From assembly GCF_039962255.1 (NCBI RefSeq), contig NZ_JAMPKY010000007.1, positions 124,001-188,000 on the forward strand: 64,000 bases of DNA, written 5' to 3'. Each line of letters opens with the position of its first letter. The stretch's first letter is position 1. Shown piece after piece: positions 28,954-37,865 of this stretch. Source of the DNA: Leptolyngbya subtilissima AS-A7 (GTDB lineage Bacteria; Cyanobacteriota; Cyanobacteriia; Phormidesmidales; Phormidesmidaceae). Below the pieces are notes generated by a model. That model was not told the origin of the DNA. It saw only the letters and a list, made by a program, of their open reading frames with translations, and made no database searches. A program made the translations under genes and the position numbers.

Positions 28954-30156
28954 CTACACCGTCGCTGTTTCGGGGGCGAAGCGGAAGCCGGCCTGGCGAA
29001 TGCGATCCATGGCGACGGCGAGGCGATCGCACTCGGCAATCAGGCTGACGCGAATGTAGCCCTCTCCGCCGGGACCAAAAGCGTTGCCGGGGGTGACCAC
29101 CACCCCAGTTTCCTGTAGCACTGAGAGGGCAAAGTCTGTGGAGGTGCTGTCGGGAGGGCAGGGCACCCACAGGTACATCGTGGCCTGGGGTTTGTCCACC
29201 GTCCAGCCCAGGGAGGCAAACTCGTCGATCAAAAAATCGCGCCGTGATGAATAGCGCTGCTGCACCTCTTCTAGATAGTGGTCAGGCAGCGACAGGGCCG
29301 TTTCCGCCGCCCGCTGCAGGGCCGCAAAAATGCCGTAGTCGAGGTTGGTCTTGAGGGTGCGCAGGCCTTGAATAATGTGGGAGTTGCCCACCACAAAGCC
29401 CACCCGCCAGCCGGCCATGTTGTAAGTCTTCGACAGGGTATGAAACTCTACACCAACTTCCTTGCCGCCAGGAATTTCCAGCAGGCTGGTGGGCTGGTAG
29501 CCGTCGAAAGCCAGCTCGGCATAGCAGAGGTCATGCACCAGCAAAATCTGGTGGCGGTGGGCAAACTCTACCGCAGCCTCAAAGAACTCGCGAGGGGCAG
29601 TGGCAGCGGTGGGGTTGTTGGGGTAGTTAAAGAACAGCGCCTTAGCCCGCTGGGCCACCTCCACCGGAATGGCGTCGAAGTCGATTAGCCAGTTGTTGGC
29701 GGCGGTAAGGTGCAGATTGTAGATCTCGGCTCCGGCGATCGCCGGTCCGCGGAAGTGGGCCGGGTAGGCAGGAGTTGGCACCAGCACCAGGTCGCCGGGG
29801 TTAATAAACGCCATGGCCAGGTGGGTAATGCCTTCTTTAGAGCCCAGCAGGGGCAGGGCCTCGGCGGTGGGGTCGAGGGCCACGCCGTAGCGGCGACCAT
29901 ACCAGTCGGTAATAGCGGTGCGGAAGCTGGCGGTGCCCTCAAAGGGCGGGTAGCCGTGGGTGGCGGCGTCGCCGATCGCAGCGCGGGCGGCCTCCACTAC
30001 TGGGGCCGGGGTAGGGCCATCGGGGTTGCCCATGCCTAGGTCAATCAGATCGAGGCCCTGCTCGCGAGCGCGGGCCTTGAGTTCATCCAGGCGGGCAAAC
30101 ACGTAGGGGGGCAGGGCGCTAAGGCGGTGGGCGGTGGGCATCCAGTCGAGGGTCAT
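28954..30156 (-). CDS. Class I/II pyridoxal-phosphate aminotransferase (AlaC/DapL-like)
   Basis: 400 residues. The N-terminus, LSALPPYVFARLDELKARAR followed by DLIDLGMGNPDGPTP, is typical of the AlaC/LL-diaminopimelate aminotransferase-like branch. The PLP lysine lies in TLSKTYNMAGWRVGF, and the C-terminal phosphate/carboxylate Arg is in GYIRVSL. The amino donor and keto acid cannot be fixed; alanine-pyruvate or LL-DAP are the best options. It overlaps the upstream GldA-like gene by 4 bp. Confidence 0.85.
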   Translation of the reverse strand: MTLDWMPTAHRLSALPPYVFARLDELKARAREQGLDLIDLGMGNPDGPTPAPVVEAARAAIGDAATHGYPPFEGTASFRTAITDWYGRRYGVALDPTAEALPLLGSKEGITHLAMAFINPGDLVLVPTPAYPAHFRGPAIAGAEIYNLHLTAANNWLIDFDAIPVEVAQRAKALFFNYPNNPTAATAPREFFEAAVEFAHRHQILLVHDLCYAELAFDGYQPTSLLEIPGGKEVGVEFHTLSKTYNMAGWRVGFVVGNSHIIQGLRTLKTNLDYGIFAALQRAAETALSLPDHYLEEVQQRYSSRRDFLIDEFASLGWTVDKPQATMYLWVPCPPDSTSTDFALSVLQETGVVVTPGNAFGPGGEGYIRVSLIAECDRLAVAMDRIRQAGFRFAPETATV

Positions 30157-31340
30157 GGCTGCACCTCCGGGGCAACACTAGAGGACGAACGGGCAGGGGC
30201 AGAGGCGCGAGGTTTTTCGCGCAGTTCAGGGCACAGGGGCGACACCATGGCCGCCATCACCGCTTCGGGGGTGACGGTAAACGGCAGGTGGTGAATGTCA
30301 GACCCCTCGCGGCAGGCAAACTCGGCCACCTGCTGGAGCTGGCTTAGGGTAATGTCTCCCAGGCCCATATCAGCTAGGGTTTGGGGCAATCCTGCCGCCT
30401 GATAAAAGGGCAACAGCTGCTGCCGCGCAGCCCGAGCCAGAGAAGCGTTGCCCCCCATTTCTTCAAGGCGAAGCTGCACCAAAATGCCGTAGGCTACCTT
30501 CTCGCCGTGGAGAATGTTGTGGCTGGCGGGTAGCTGAGTCAGGCCGTTGTGTACGGCGTGGGCCGCCACGGTACGGCACTGGGCACCGCCAATACCCCCT
30601 ACAACCCCAGCCAGCAGCACCGTAGCATCTACGACCTCCTGCCAGTCAAGGCCACCCCACTGGTGCAGGGCCGCCGGGGTTTTTTGCAGCAAAATGTCGC
30701 GCAGCACTCGCGCCTGCTGCACCGCCGCCACCATTAGGGTCTGCTGGCTCGTACCACTGCTGATCGCAGCCTCATACCACTTAGCTAAGCCATCGCCGAT
30801 GCCCGCTACCAGGGTACGTCGGGGTGCAGTGCGAATCAGGGCATAGTCCAGAATTAGCAGATTAGGACAGGTGTTTAGAGCCACGTCGTAGCGGAAAGCC
30901 CCCTGGTCAGAATACACGTTCGACAGGGCGGTCCAGGCGGCACAGGTAGCGCCCGAGGTAGGCACCGTCACAACTGGTTGATTGAGCTGGTGGGCCAGCA
31001 GCTTAGCGGCATCGAGCGCTTTGCCACCGCCTATGCCAATCACCATATCGGCTTGGTGATCGGCATAGGCAGAGTGGAGGTGGGCCAGGGCCGCTTCGCT
31101 ACAGTCGTGACCGTAGGCTACCGTTTGAGTCGCTAGACCCGCTTCGTTCAGGGCCTTAACCAGAGGAGCAGCTAGCTTCAGGCTGTAGCTGCCGCCGACA
31201 ATCAGAGGACGCTGCCCCAGTCGGGCAATTTGCGCAGCGATTCCTCCAGAAATCGCCGCTTCCTGGGCCGTCAAAATGCCGTCTCCCCGAACAACCTGGG
31301 CCGGAGCGATGGCAAGGGTGGGTAGTTGAGCGGTGGTCAT
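30153..31340 (-). CDS. Glycerol-dehydrogenase-like iron-containing alcohol dehydrogenase
   Basis: 395 residues. The Rossmann part carries MVIGIGGGKALDAAKLLA, then VTVPTSGATCAAWTALSNVY; the metal-binding part has GIGDGLAKWYEA and the His-containing HNGLTQLPASHNILHGEKVA. This is the GldA type (NAD, zinc or iron). The last ~20 residues are low complexity. It is translationally coupled (ATGA) to the aminotransferase gene, suggesting a shared pathway. The substrate is unknown. Confidence 0.85.
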   Translation of the reverse strand: MTTAQLPTLAIAPAQVVRGDGILTAQEAAISGGIAAQIARLGQRPLIVGGSYSLKLAAPLVKALNEAGLATQTVAYGHDCSEAALAHLHSAYADHQADMVIGIGGGKALDAAKLLAHQLNQPVVTVPTSGATCAAWTALSNVYSDQGAFRYDVALNTCPNLLILDYALIRTAPRRTLVAGIGDGLAKWYEAAISSGTSQQTLMVAAVQQARVLRDILLQKTPAALHQWGGLDWQEVVDATVLLAGVVGGIGGAQCRTVAAHAVHNGLTQLPASHNILHGEKVAYGILVQLRLEEMGGNASLARAARQQLLPFYQAAGLPQTLADMGLGDITLSQLQQVAEFACREGSDIHHLPFTVTPEAVMAAMVSPLCPELREKPRASAPARSSSSVAPEVQP

Positions 31341-31386
31341 AGGCCGAGAGAGGGTGGATAAGTAGGTTGGTTAGGTGTAAATGGGC

Positions 31387-31899
31387 TTAGCTTGGAGTGG
31401 GGAGTTGAGACCAGGACTCGCGGTTGATCTGTACCTGGAACGGTTCCTCTGAGCCTTTGGGAGTGGGCTGAATTTGGCCTAGGTAGAGCAATCGAGAGAT
31501 GCCACCGGGGTTATGGACAACCGTGCGGGCGCGAATGGTGGCGACCTGCCCTGGCAGGCCTAGGCGGTAGGGCTTAAACAGATTGCTGGCGGCCTGGTGC
31601 AGGGTGGCATCTAGCATCTCAGGGGTGATGGCCGGCGGCACCGTAATCACAATTTGGCTGGCTCCGGAGTCGTAAACCGTTGTGTAGGGAATGGCACCGG
31701 GCACGGCAGTGCGGCTAAAGGGCTCAAAGCTCAGACCTAGCAGACCAACGGTGAGCACGGCGGCAAACCCCGTTGCCCCCACTAGGCGAAAACGTAGGCC
31801 CCACTTCAGCCCAAAAGCCAGCGCCGTCAGCGCCGCTAGGGCTAGAGTACCAATGCCAGCCCACTGGGTGGCAGTTAAAAATTCAGCGGGGCTGAGCAT
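31387..31899 (-). CDS. Ycf51 family protein
   Basis: 170 residues. Two N-terminal membrane helices (WAGIGTLALAALTALAFGLK and RLVGATGFAAVLTVGLLGLS) with the FKWG/LKWGLRFRLVG link precede a soluble domain (YTTVYDSGASQIVITVP) ending near the tail PTPS. The pattern matches Ycf51/DUF2518 as found in cyanobacteria and algal plastids. The function is unknown. Confidence 0.75.
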   Translation of the reverse strand: MLSPAEFLTATQWAGIGTLALAALTALAFGLKWGLRFRLVGATGFAAVLTVGLLGLSFEPFSRTAVPGAIPYTTVYDSGASQIVITVPPAITPEMLDATLHQAASNLFKPYRLGLPGQVATIRARTVVHNPGGISRLLYLGQIQPTPKGSEEPFQVQINRESWSQLPTPS

Positions 31900-32354
31900 G
31901 GTGCGATCGCATCCTTATAGTCTGAGACGGCCAGAGTATCCAAGATATCGCAGAAGCCCTTGGCCCAATCGAGAAAAGCGTTCCCCGGCGGCGATGGCGT
32001 TCAGACCCATAGCTATCCCAGAACCACGGTCCTGGTATCTAGCAATACCCTTCAATACCCGATCCTATCAGCAGTTTTCCAGTCTTTGCGGAGCGGGGCC
32101 AGAACTGAAGGCGGTGGCGCAGCCTCTCTGGAGGAGAATCGCGGGGGCTGAATGGGCAGTGGCGCGGCTTATTCGGGAGAATCGCGATCGCCGTCACCGC
32201 TGCTCCAACCAGGCTGAATCAGGGCTGCAAACCCCTTACTTAGCTACCTCTATATTCCACCGCGCCTCACCATCAAAACTCAATAAATTAGGTTGTAAAC
32301 CTACCCAAGACAGGGTAAAACTTGAAGCCGTAGCAATAAACAACGGCGGCAGCG
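31900..32354. other. Intergenic region between divergent genes
   Basis: About 455 bases with no supportable gene. It carries the promoters of the Ycf51-type and lipoprotein genes; no clear motif pair was chosen. Confidence 0.45.
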
Positions 32355-32936
32355 ATGACACAGGTAGCAGATATGGTCATGGGTAAATGGCGACGGGGCA
32401 TGGGCCGGGCAGTGCTTTTGTTGCCGCTGCTGCTGTTCGGCTGTGGGTCATCTAAGGTCGCCCAGTGCAACCAGCTCGCTGAAGTGGTCAATCAAACCCA
32501 GGGCTTTATGCAGGAGTTTGAAGCCGAGATTCAAACCTTTAGCGAGAGCGCCGCCCAGGTCAAAAACTTAGACGACATCAAGCTAGCCGCCAGCCAGTAC
32601 ACTACTGCCGTCGATAAAGTAGTCACCAACCTAGACGGGCTGGTCGGCGATCTCCAGTCCACTACCCTGCGAGACGAAGACCTTAGCAAGTTTAGGGATG
32701 ACTATGTGGGGGTTGTGCAGGGCTTCAGCACCGCCCTCACAGATGCCCGAGAAGCCATGGATCTCGTAGTGCAGGTTGAGACCGAGGCCGAGCTACCCGC
32801 CAAAATCGAAGAATCTCAGCAGCAAACCATGACAGCGGTATCTTCCATCGAGACCCTCTCCCAAACCGAATCGCAGTTAATTACTGAGGTCAACGGCTAC
32901 TGCGGTGCTGCCCAGCCCGCCGATACTGGATCGTAG
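32355..32936 (+). CDS. Putative lipoprotein with helical domain
   Basis: 193 residues from the first ATG; ATGs at 32373 and 32379 are equally likely starts. A basic N-terminus, a Leu-rich core and the lipobox LLFGC (Cys about 30) mark a lipoprotein signal. The rest is almost all helical and acidic (FMQEFEAEIQTFSESAAQVK and similar), with a second Cys near the C-terminus. No family is recognised. Confidence 0.72.
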   Translation: MTQVADMVMGKWRRGMGRAVLLLPLLLFGCGSSKVAQCNQLAEVVNQTQGFMQEFEAEIQTFSESAAQVKNLDDIKLAASQYTTAVDKVVTNLDGLVGDLQSTTLRDEDLSKFRDDYVGVVQGFSTALTDAREAMDLVVQVETEAELPAKIEESQQQTMTAVSSIETLSQTESQLITEVNGYCGAAQPADTGS

Positions 32937-32981
32937 CCTTGTTCGTGGGGCCGATTCTGCGACCTGTAACCGTTCTGAGAT

Positions 32982-33025
32982 AGCCCCACCCCAGCGTTGT
33001 AGCCGCCTAGAGCTGGGGGCTATTT
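32982..33025 (+). terminator. Possible terminator after the lipoprotein gene
   Basis: AGCCCC-AC-CCCAGC pairs with GCTGGGGGCT across a 20-nt loop, followed by a short ATTTCC. There is no long U run, so the call is weak. Confidence 0.4.
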
Positions 33026-33530
33026 CCTAGGCTTTAGGTCTCAGCGATCGCCTAGGTATACATACGGATAAATTCACGCCCAAATCAGGCTGAATGAAGA
33101 CTGACTCCAATTTCCTGACTGGAGACGATTAACTTCTGAGCATTTTGCTCCCTAATATGAAGCATTTTCTTCAACTAAACCTATACTTTGAATTCTGATT
33201 AAACCCGCCAATTTAGAGAGCCGCAAGAACTGTGAGCTTGGGCTATGTTAGGGCATAGTAACGCTCTGGAGCTAAGGGCTGCGGCTTTGGAGCACACTGT
33301 GTGCTTAGACCAAATTAAGTTAACTCTGCAAGGGCAGGTGAGCAAATGTTGCTCGATGCTTGCTACTCAATGCTTATGGCGGGTTTCTAAATCATTGAGC
33401 AAGGCAATTTTAAGCAGCTCAAACGCGGTTGTTTTGTCCTAAGTAGCCATCATCGTCACCTTGGTGTTATCGGTAAGTTACTGAGGCTAAAAATTCTGTA
33501 ATTTACCTAGTCTGAGTAATTATTCATCCT
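33026..33530. other. Intergenic region
   Basis: About 500 bases. One 65-codon frame at 33245-33442 is not convincing (no ribosome-binding site, Cys/Leu-rich random composition). Nothing else was found. Confidence 0.45.
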
Positions 33531-34460
33531 GTGACCCACCCGTCCCAAGTTCCGCCTGATTTGAAAGATGATTTGCTGCGAGCCGTAGACAGTAGCCCCG
33601 CAGACTGGATTTTGCTAAACCTCGCCCTCAGCACCATGAAAATGGGCGGGCACCGCTACGGAGCCTTTTTAGACGCCGCCACCACCGCCGCTAAACTGGC
33701 GATCTACAGCACCTTCGTCGAACAGGGCAACAATATTCGCAAGACGGGGTTTTTGTACCACGTTGAACCCAAACGGGTCAAAGCCATAGTGCAAGAGATT
33801 CAGGTCGCCCTAGCGGAAGGGCAGAGCCTCAAGGTACTCAATTCAAAGGAGCCCTACTATCTCATTGCCCTGCCGTTTCTCTGGCAAGAGCACTTTCCCT
33901 GTCCCCCTGGTGCAGCGCGGGTGCGATTGCAGGGGTTGACCCCCGGCGAGCGCAAGACTATCGAAGAGAGCCTGCCCTCCAGCGCTCCTCGAGCGCGCAT
34001 CTTAGACCAGGTCGAGTTCGCCGAGTTGATGGAATTACTTCATCATATGTCGCAGGAGGAACTGCCCTCCAGCCAGCGCATGCCCTTCAGCGATGCCCTG
34101 ATGTTGCACATCAAGTTTCGGCTGCTGCACTCTGGCACCGTCATCCAAATTGACTCTCCCCTAGTGGATATTCCGCTGTATGCCCTGGCTAGTGAGTCCT
34201 ACTCACCTAAAGGTGAGCAGGAGCGGGTCTTCGCCATGATCGACGACGTGGCCAGATTCTTCAGCTTGCTACAGGCCTGGGTGCGAGAAGATGAGGGCGT
34301 GCTGCGGGGGGTAGAGGTGTTTGATGTTGCCCCCCAAGACCGCAAGGCCGCTTTAGAAGAACTTGATGCCATGCTGCGTGCCTGGGCCGACAAGTATCAC
34401 CAGGATGGTGGTCTGCCCATGGTGCTGCAATTTGCCGCAGGCCGCCGCGAGTACGAGTAA
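33531..34460 (+). CDS. Conserved protein of unknown function (309 aa)
   Basis: GTG start. The N-terminus DDLLRAVDSSPADWILLNLA has the look of a helix-rich regulatory domain. The middle includes AAKLAIYSTFVEQGNNIRKT, and the C-terminus is acidic and helical (RKAALEELDAMLRAWADKYH). No signal peptide and no catalytic motif are visible. It stands upstream of crtD on the same strand with a 190-bp gap and may have its own promoter. I do not recognise the family. Confidence 0.7.
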   Translation: MTHPSQVPPDLKDDLLRAVDSSPADWILLNLALSTMKMGGHRYGAFLDAATTAAKLAIYSTFVEQGNNIRKTGFLYHVEPKRVKAIVQEIQVALAEGQSLKVLNSKEPYYLIALPFLWQEHFPCPPGAARVRLQGLTPGERKTIEESLPSSAPRARILDQVEFAELMELLHHMSQEELPSSQRMPFSDALMLHIKFRLLHSGTVIQIDSPLVDIPLYALASESYSPKGEQERVFAMIDDVARFFSLLQAWVREDEGVLRGVEVFDVAPQDRKAALEELDAMLRAWADKYHQDGGLPMVLQFAAGRREYE

Positions 34461-34648
34461 AGCGCTAGGTTGCAATCTAGGCCTTAACCCAGTGGCAATG
34501 GTCGAAGCGAGGCATTTGAGGATGGGTGAGCCCGCTCGACTCAACCTGACACCTCGCAGCCAGTGAACTCCACCACTCACCCAAAAAAACGGCCAATCTC
34601 ACCCCCAGGTTGAGTTAAGCTTAAAATATCGTAAAGAAATGTAACGCT

Positions 34649-36154
34649 ATGGGCCATGTCTCTTCATCGTCTGGCCGTAGGGTAGTAGTGGTTGGCGCTG
34701 GCATTGGTGGACTGACCGCAGCGGCCCTGCTGGCTCGCCAAGGTTATGCGGTGCAGGTATTTGACCAGGCCCGTGTGGCTGGGGGTTGTGCCTCAACCTT
34801 TAAGCGGCGAGGCTTTACCTTTGACGTAGGAGCAACTCAGGTGGCGGGGCTAGAGCCGGGAGGCATTCACCACCAAATCTTCAGCGAGCTCGACCTGCCG
34901 CTGCCTGATGCGACCCCCTGTGACCCGGCCTGTGCCGTGTTTTTGCCCGGCGAAACCGAGCCCATTCAGGTATGGCGCGATCCTGCAGCTTGGCAGGCCG
35001 AGCGCCAGCGGCAGTTTCCAGGCAGTGAGCCCTTCTGGCAGCTGATGCAGACTCTGTTTCAGCCCAGCTGGCGGTTTCAGGCGCGACAACCGGTATTGCC
35101 CCCCCGCAGCCCGTGGGATCTGTGGCAGCTGACCCAAGCCCTGCGCCCCGATACCCTGGTGACGGTGCCCTACACCTTTAGCACAGTGGGCCAAGTACTG
35201 AGGCAGCTGGGGTTGGCGGGCGATCGCCGCCTCAAGACTTTCCTCGACCTCCAGCTCAAACTCTACTCCCAGGTGAGTGCCGATGAGACGGCGGTGCTCT
35301 ACGCCGCTACCGCCCTGAGTATGTCTCAAGCGCCCCAGGGTCTGTGGCACCTAAAGGGCAGCATGCAGGTGCTGAGCGACAGCTTGGAAAAAGCGCTGGT
35401 GCGCGATGGTGGCCTGCTTCAGCTCAACCATGGGGTGCGGCAGATCCATGGGGTGCAGGGCCGAGTGGGCGGAGTAACCGTCGAAGACCAGAGCACAGGC
35501 AAAACTTGGGTAGAACCCGCTGACCACGTGGTAGCCAATGTAACGGTGCAAAATTTAGTGCAGCTGTTGGGCGATCGCGCTCCCCAGGGTTATCAGCGAC
35601 GGGTTGAGGCGCTGCCTGAGGGCAACGGTGCTTTTGTCCTGTACTTGGGAGTAGAGGCGGCGGCGATTCCCACCGATTGCCCACCTCACCTACAGTTTCT
35701 CTACAGCTACGACAGCCCCATTGCCGAAAATAACACCCTGTTTGTGTCAGTCAGTCGCCCTGGAGACGGACGCGCCCCTGAGGGACGAGCCACCATTGTG
35801 GCCTCATCGTTCACTAACCTTGCGCCCTGGTGGCAGGGCGATTATGAGGCTATGAAGCAGGCCTATACTGACGGTGCTCTGCGGCGGCTGTCTAGCTATT
35901 TTGACCTGCGGGCCGAGCATCTGATTCACGTCGAGGCAGCTACTCCCCGGACCTTTGCCCACTTTACCGCCCGCCACCAGGGCAGTGTTGGTGGGTTGGG
36001 GATGCGGATAAACACATTTGGACCCTTTGGGTTTGCTAATCGCACGCCACTGGCCGGACTTTGGCTTGTGGGTGACAGTACCCATCCGGGTGAGGGGACG
36101 GCAGGGGTGAGCTACTCGGCCCAAACCGTAGTGAGGCAGATTGTGGCCCAATAA
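34649..36154 (+). CDS. crtD: C-3',4' desaturase CrtD-like carotenoid flavoprotein
   Basis: 501 residues. FAD-binding VVVVGAGIGGLTAAALLARQ, then GGCASTFKRRGFTFDVGATQ and VAGLEPGGIHHQIF. The middle has the family stretch LKTFLDLQLKLYSQVSADET, and the C-terminal FAD motif is GLWLVGDSTHPGEGTAGVSY. Length and these stretches fit the cyanobacterial CrtD family, which desaturates C-3',4' of carotenoid glycoside precursors such as myxoxanthophyll. It is the second phytoene-desaturase-type gene in the window. Confidence 0.85.
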   Translation: MGHVSSSSGRRVVVVGAGIGGLTAAALLARQGYAVQVFDQARVAGGCASTFKRRGFTFDVGATQVAGLEPGGIHHQIFSELDLPLPDATPCDPACAVFLPGETEPIQVWRDPAAWQAERQRQFPGSEPFWQLMQTLFQPSWRFQARQPVLPPRSPWDLWQLTQALRPDTLVTVPYTFSTVGQVLRQLGLAGDRRLKTFLDLQLKLYSQVSADETAVLYAATALSMSQAPQGLWHLKGSMQVLSDSLEKALVRDGGLLQLNHGVRQIHGVQGRVGGVTVEDQSTGKTWVEPADHVVANVTVQNLVQLLGDRAPQGYQRRVEALPEGNGAFVLYLGVEAAAIPTDCPPHLQFLYSYDSPIAENNTLFVSVSRPGDGRAPEGRATIVASSFTNLAPWWQGDYEAMKQAYTDGALRRLSSYFDLRAEHLIHVEAATPRTFAHFTARHQGSVGGLGMRINTFGPFGFANRTPLAGLWLVGDSTHPGEGTAGVSYSAQTVVRQIVAQ

Positions 36155-36425
36155 AGCCTCCTCAAGAGTCAGCGAGGGGCAAATCCTCAAGAAAACTTTA
36201 AAAAATGCATCCTACTTGACGGAGAAAACTGTCCCTGTCCTGGGTATTATTGTCTAAACTATGCCCGTACTCTGGGCTAGTCTAAGTAAAACTCGCTACT
36301 TAGCCTACCGGCAAACCTGCTGTAGCTAAGCCGTCCCTGTTCCTGAAAGTGCAGCTAATCCTTGCAACCATCGGTTTTGATCGGGTGCCTTCGTCATCTA
36401 CCGCTCTTCTAATCAGGTCAGCAGC

Positions 36426-37688
36426 ATGAGTCCTTGGGATTCCTTAGATTCGTGGTCAAATTACTCTAGTCGGCCCCCCGCTAACCTAGAGGACTTGCTC
36501 TACCAGCACTGGCAGTACTGGCGCAAGCAGGAGGCCCCCCACGAGCTGATTGCGCGGTTTCGCAGCCTGTTTTTGGATGTGGCTAACTACCCCGACAGCT
36601 CAGTGGCTAGCGCCCTTTTGAGTTTGTCTGAGCAAGAGACCGCTGACCGCGAGTTTAAGTATGTGCTCAACCGCTGCTGCTACACCCTGATCAATCTCTG
36701 GTACACCCAGCCTCGTGATCATTGGGCAATTCCAGAACTGGTGCGGCTCTTTGAGGATTTGCCCCCCGCCAATAGCACTAACCCCAAGGCTCGAAAGGTC
36801 TACGGCTTAGTCAAGGAGTTTCCTCAAACTGAGCAGTATGCGTCTTTGGTGCGGCTTCAGCAGATTATGGCTCCTGCTCGGGAGGCCGATGTTTCAGCGG
36901 CAGCCGTGATTGAAGATCAGCCTCTGGCCCACCGCATTCGCCACTACCCCTTTCTCTACGACAACAGTCTGCTGACCAAAGACAGTGGCCAAGAGCAAAA
37001 ACAAAACATCAACGACCTGCGCCGTCGAGCTGAGACCGACCTGGGCATTCGCTTGGCCAGATACCATGCTCAGCACCAAACTTCCGGTCGGGCTATACAG
37101 GCGGTCAACCCCACCTTGCTTGATGCTGATGGTCTAGAGCAGGCGCTGAGCTTTTACACCGGCAAAATTGATGGGCGCACCCACCGCGACCAAGCTCGCT
37201 GGTTTGCTACTTACAGCAAAACTGTGCGATCGTTTCGCGACTTCAAAGATGAGTTTGTCGACTACCTAATCGGCCCGATCGCAGCGGCAGAGCCTAAGTA
37301 CAGCGGCAACCATTTCACCCGCAACCTGCGCCAGTACCTGCGCGAAACCCTAGCGGAGTTCGACAACCAGCCGTTGAACAGCTTTATTTTGGTTGAGACC
37401 TGTCGCCGTCTGCTCAACTTTTTGGTGGTCGATAGCCCCCACCGGCCCGTATTTCGCAACTTTCGCCACCTGGTCAACGATGTGGGACACACCCTGACCA
37501 TGGGGCTGCTGCTGCGGCTGGTGCTGTTTTGCTCGGCCGCCAAGCCTTGGCTGGAGCGCTGCTTTTCGGTGCTGTTTAATCTGCATGAGCGCCGCACCTG
37601 CAAAGAGGTGCCCTGGCTGGTCACTAGCCTGGAGCACGCCAACGTGGCGCTGATCACTAACTTTAACGATGTGGGCTACCAATTTTAG
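36426..37688 (+). CDS. Conserved protein of unknown function (420 aa)
   Basis: ATG start at 36426, 420 residues, no signal peptide. Helical throughout, with a short hydrophobic segment near TLTMGLLLRLVLFCSAAK. Notable stretches include LNRCCYTLINLWYTQPRDHW, RDFKDEFVDYLIGPIAAAEP and ENDVGYQF-like end NDVGYQF. I do not recognise a domain, but the conserved aromatic and Cys pairs make a real protein likely. It lies 270 bp after crtD. Confidence 0.7.
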   Translation: MSPWDSLDSWSNYSSRPPANLEDLLYQHWQYWRKQEAPHELIARFRSLFLDVANYPDSSVASALLSLSEQETADREFKYVLNRCCYTLINLWYTQPRDHWAIPELVRLFEDLPPANSTNPKARKVYGLVKEFPQTEQYASLVRLQQIMAPAREADVSAAAVIEDQPLAHRIRHYPFLYDNSLLTKDSGQEQKQNINDLRRRAETDLGIRLARYHAQHQTSGRAIQAVNPTLLDADGLEQALSFYTGKIDGRTHRDQARWFATYSKTVRSFRDFKDEFVDYLIGPIAAAEPKYSGNHFTRNLRQYLRETLAEFDNQPLNSFILVETCRRLLNFLVVDSPHRPVFRNFRHLVNDVGHTLTMGLLLRLVLFCSAAKPWLERCFSVLFNLHERRTCKEVPWLVTSLEHANVALITNFNDVGYQF

Positions 37689-37865
37689 ATCGCTACTGGG
37701 ATGAGCCAGGCAACGGCTTTAGTTTTCCTTTCAGGGGGAGCTGGCTGCTCGCCTTGGCAGATGCAGGCTAAGGCTATTGCGGGTTTTAGCCCCTGTCTGG
37801 GGTGGGTTAGAGCTTGAGCATAGCTGTAGCCAAGATGACTGGGGCCAAACTTAAGGAGAAGAAGC

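Noticed and set aside
33245-33442. 65-codon frame in an intergenic region
   Set aside because: No ribosome-binding site, odd composition and no family resemblance.
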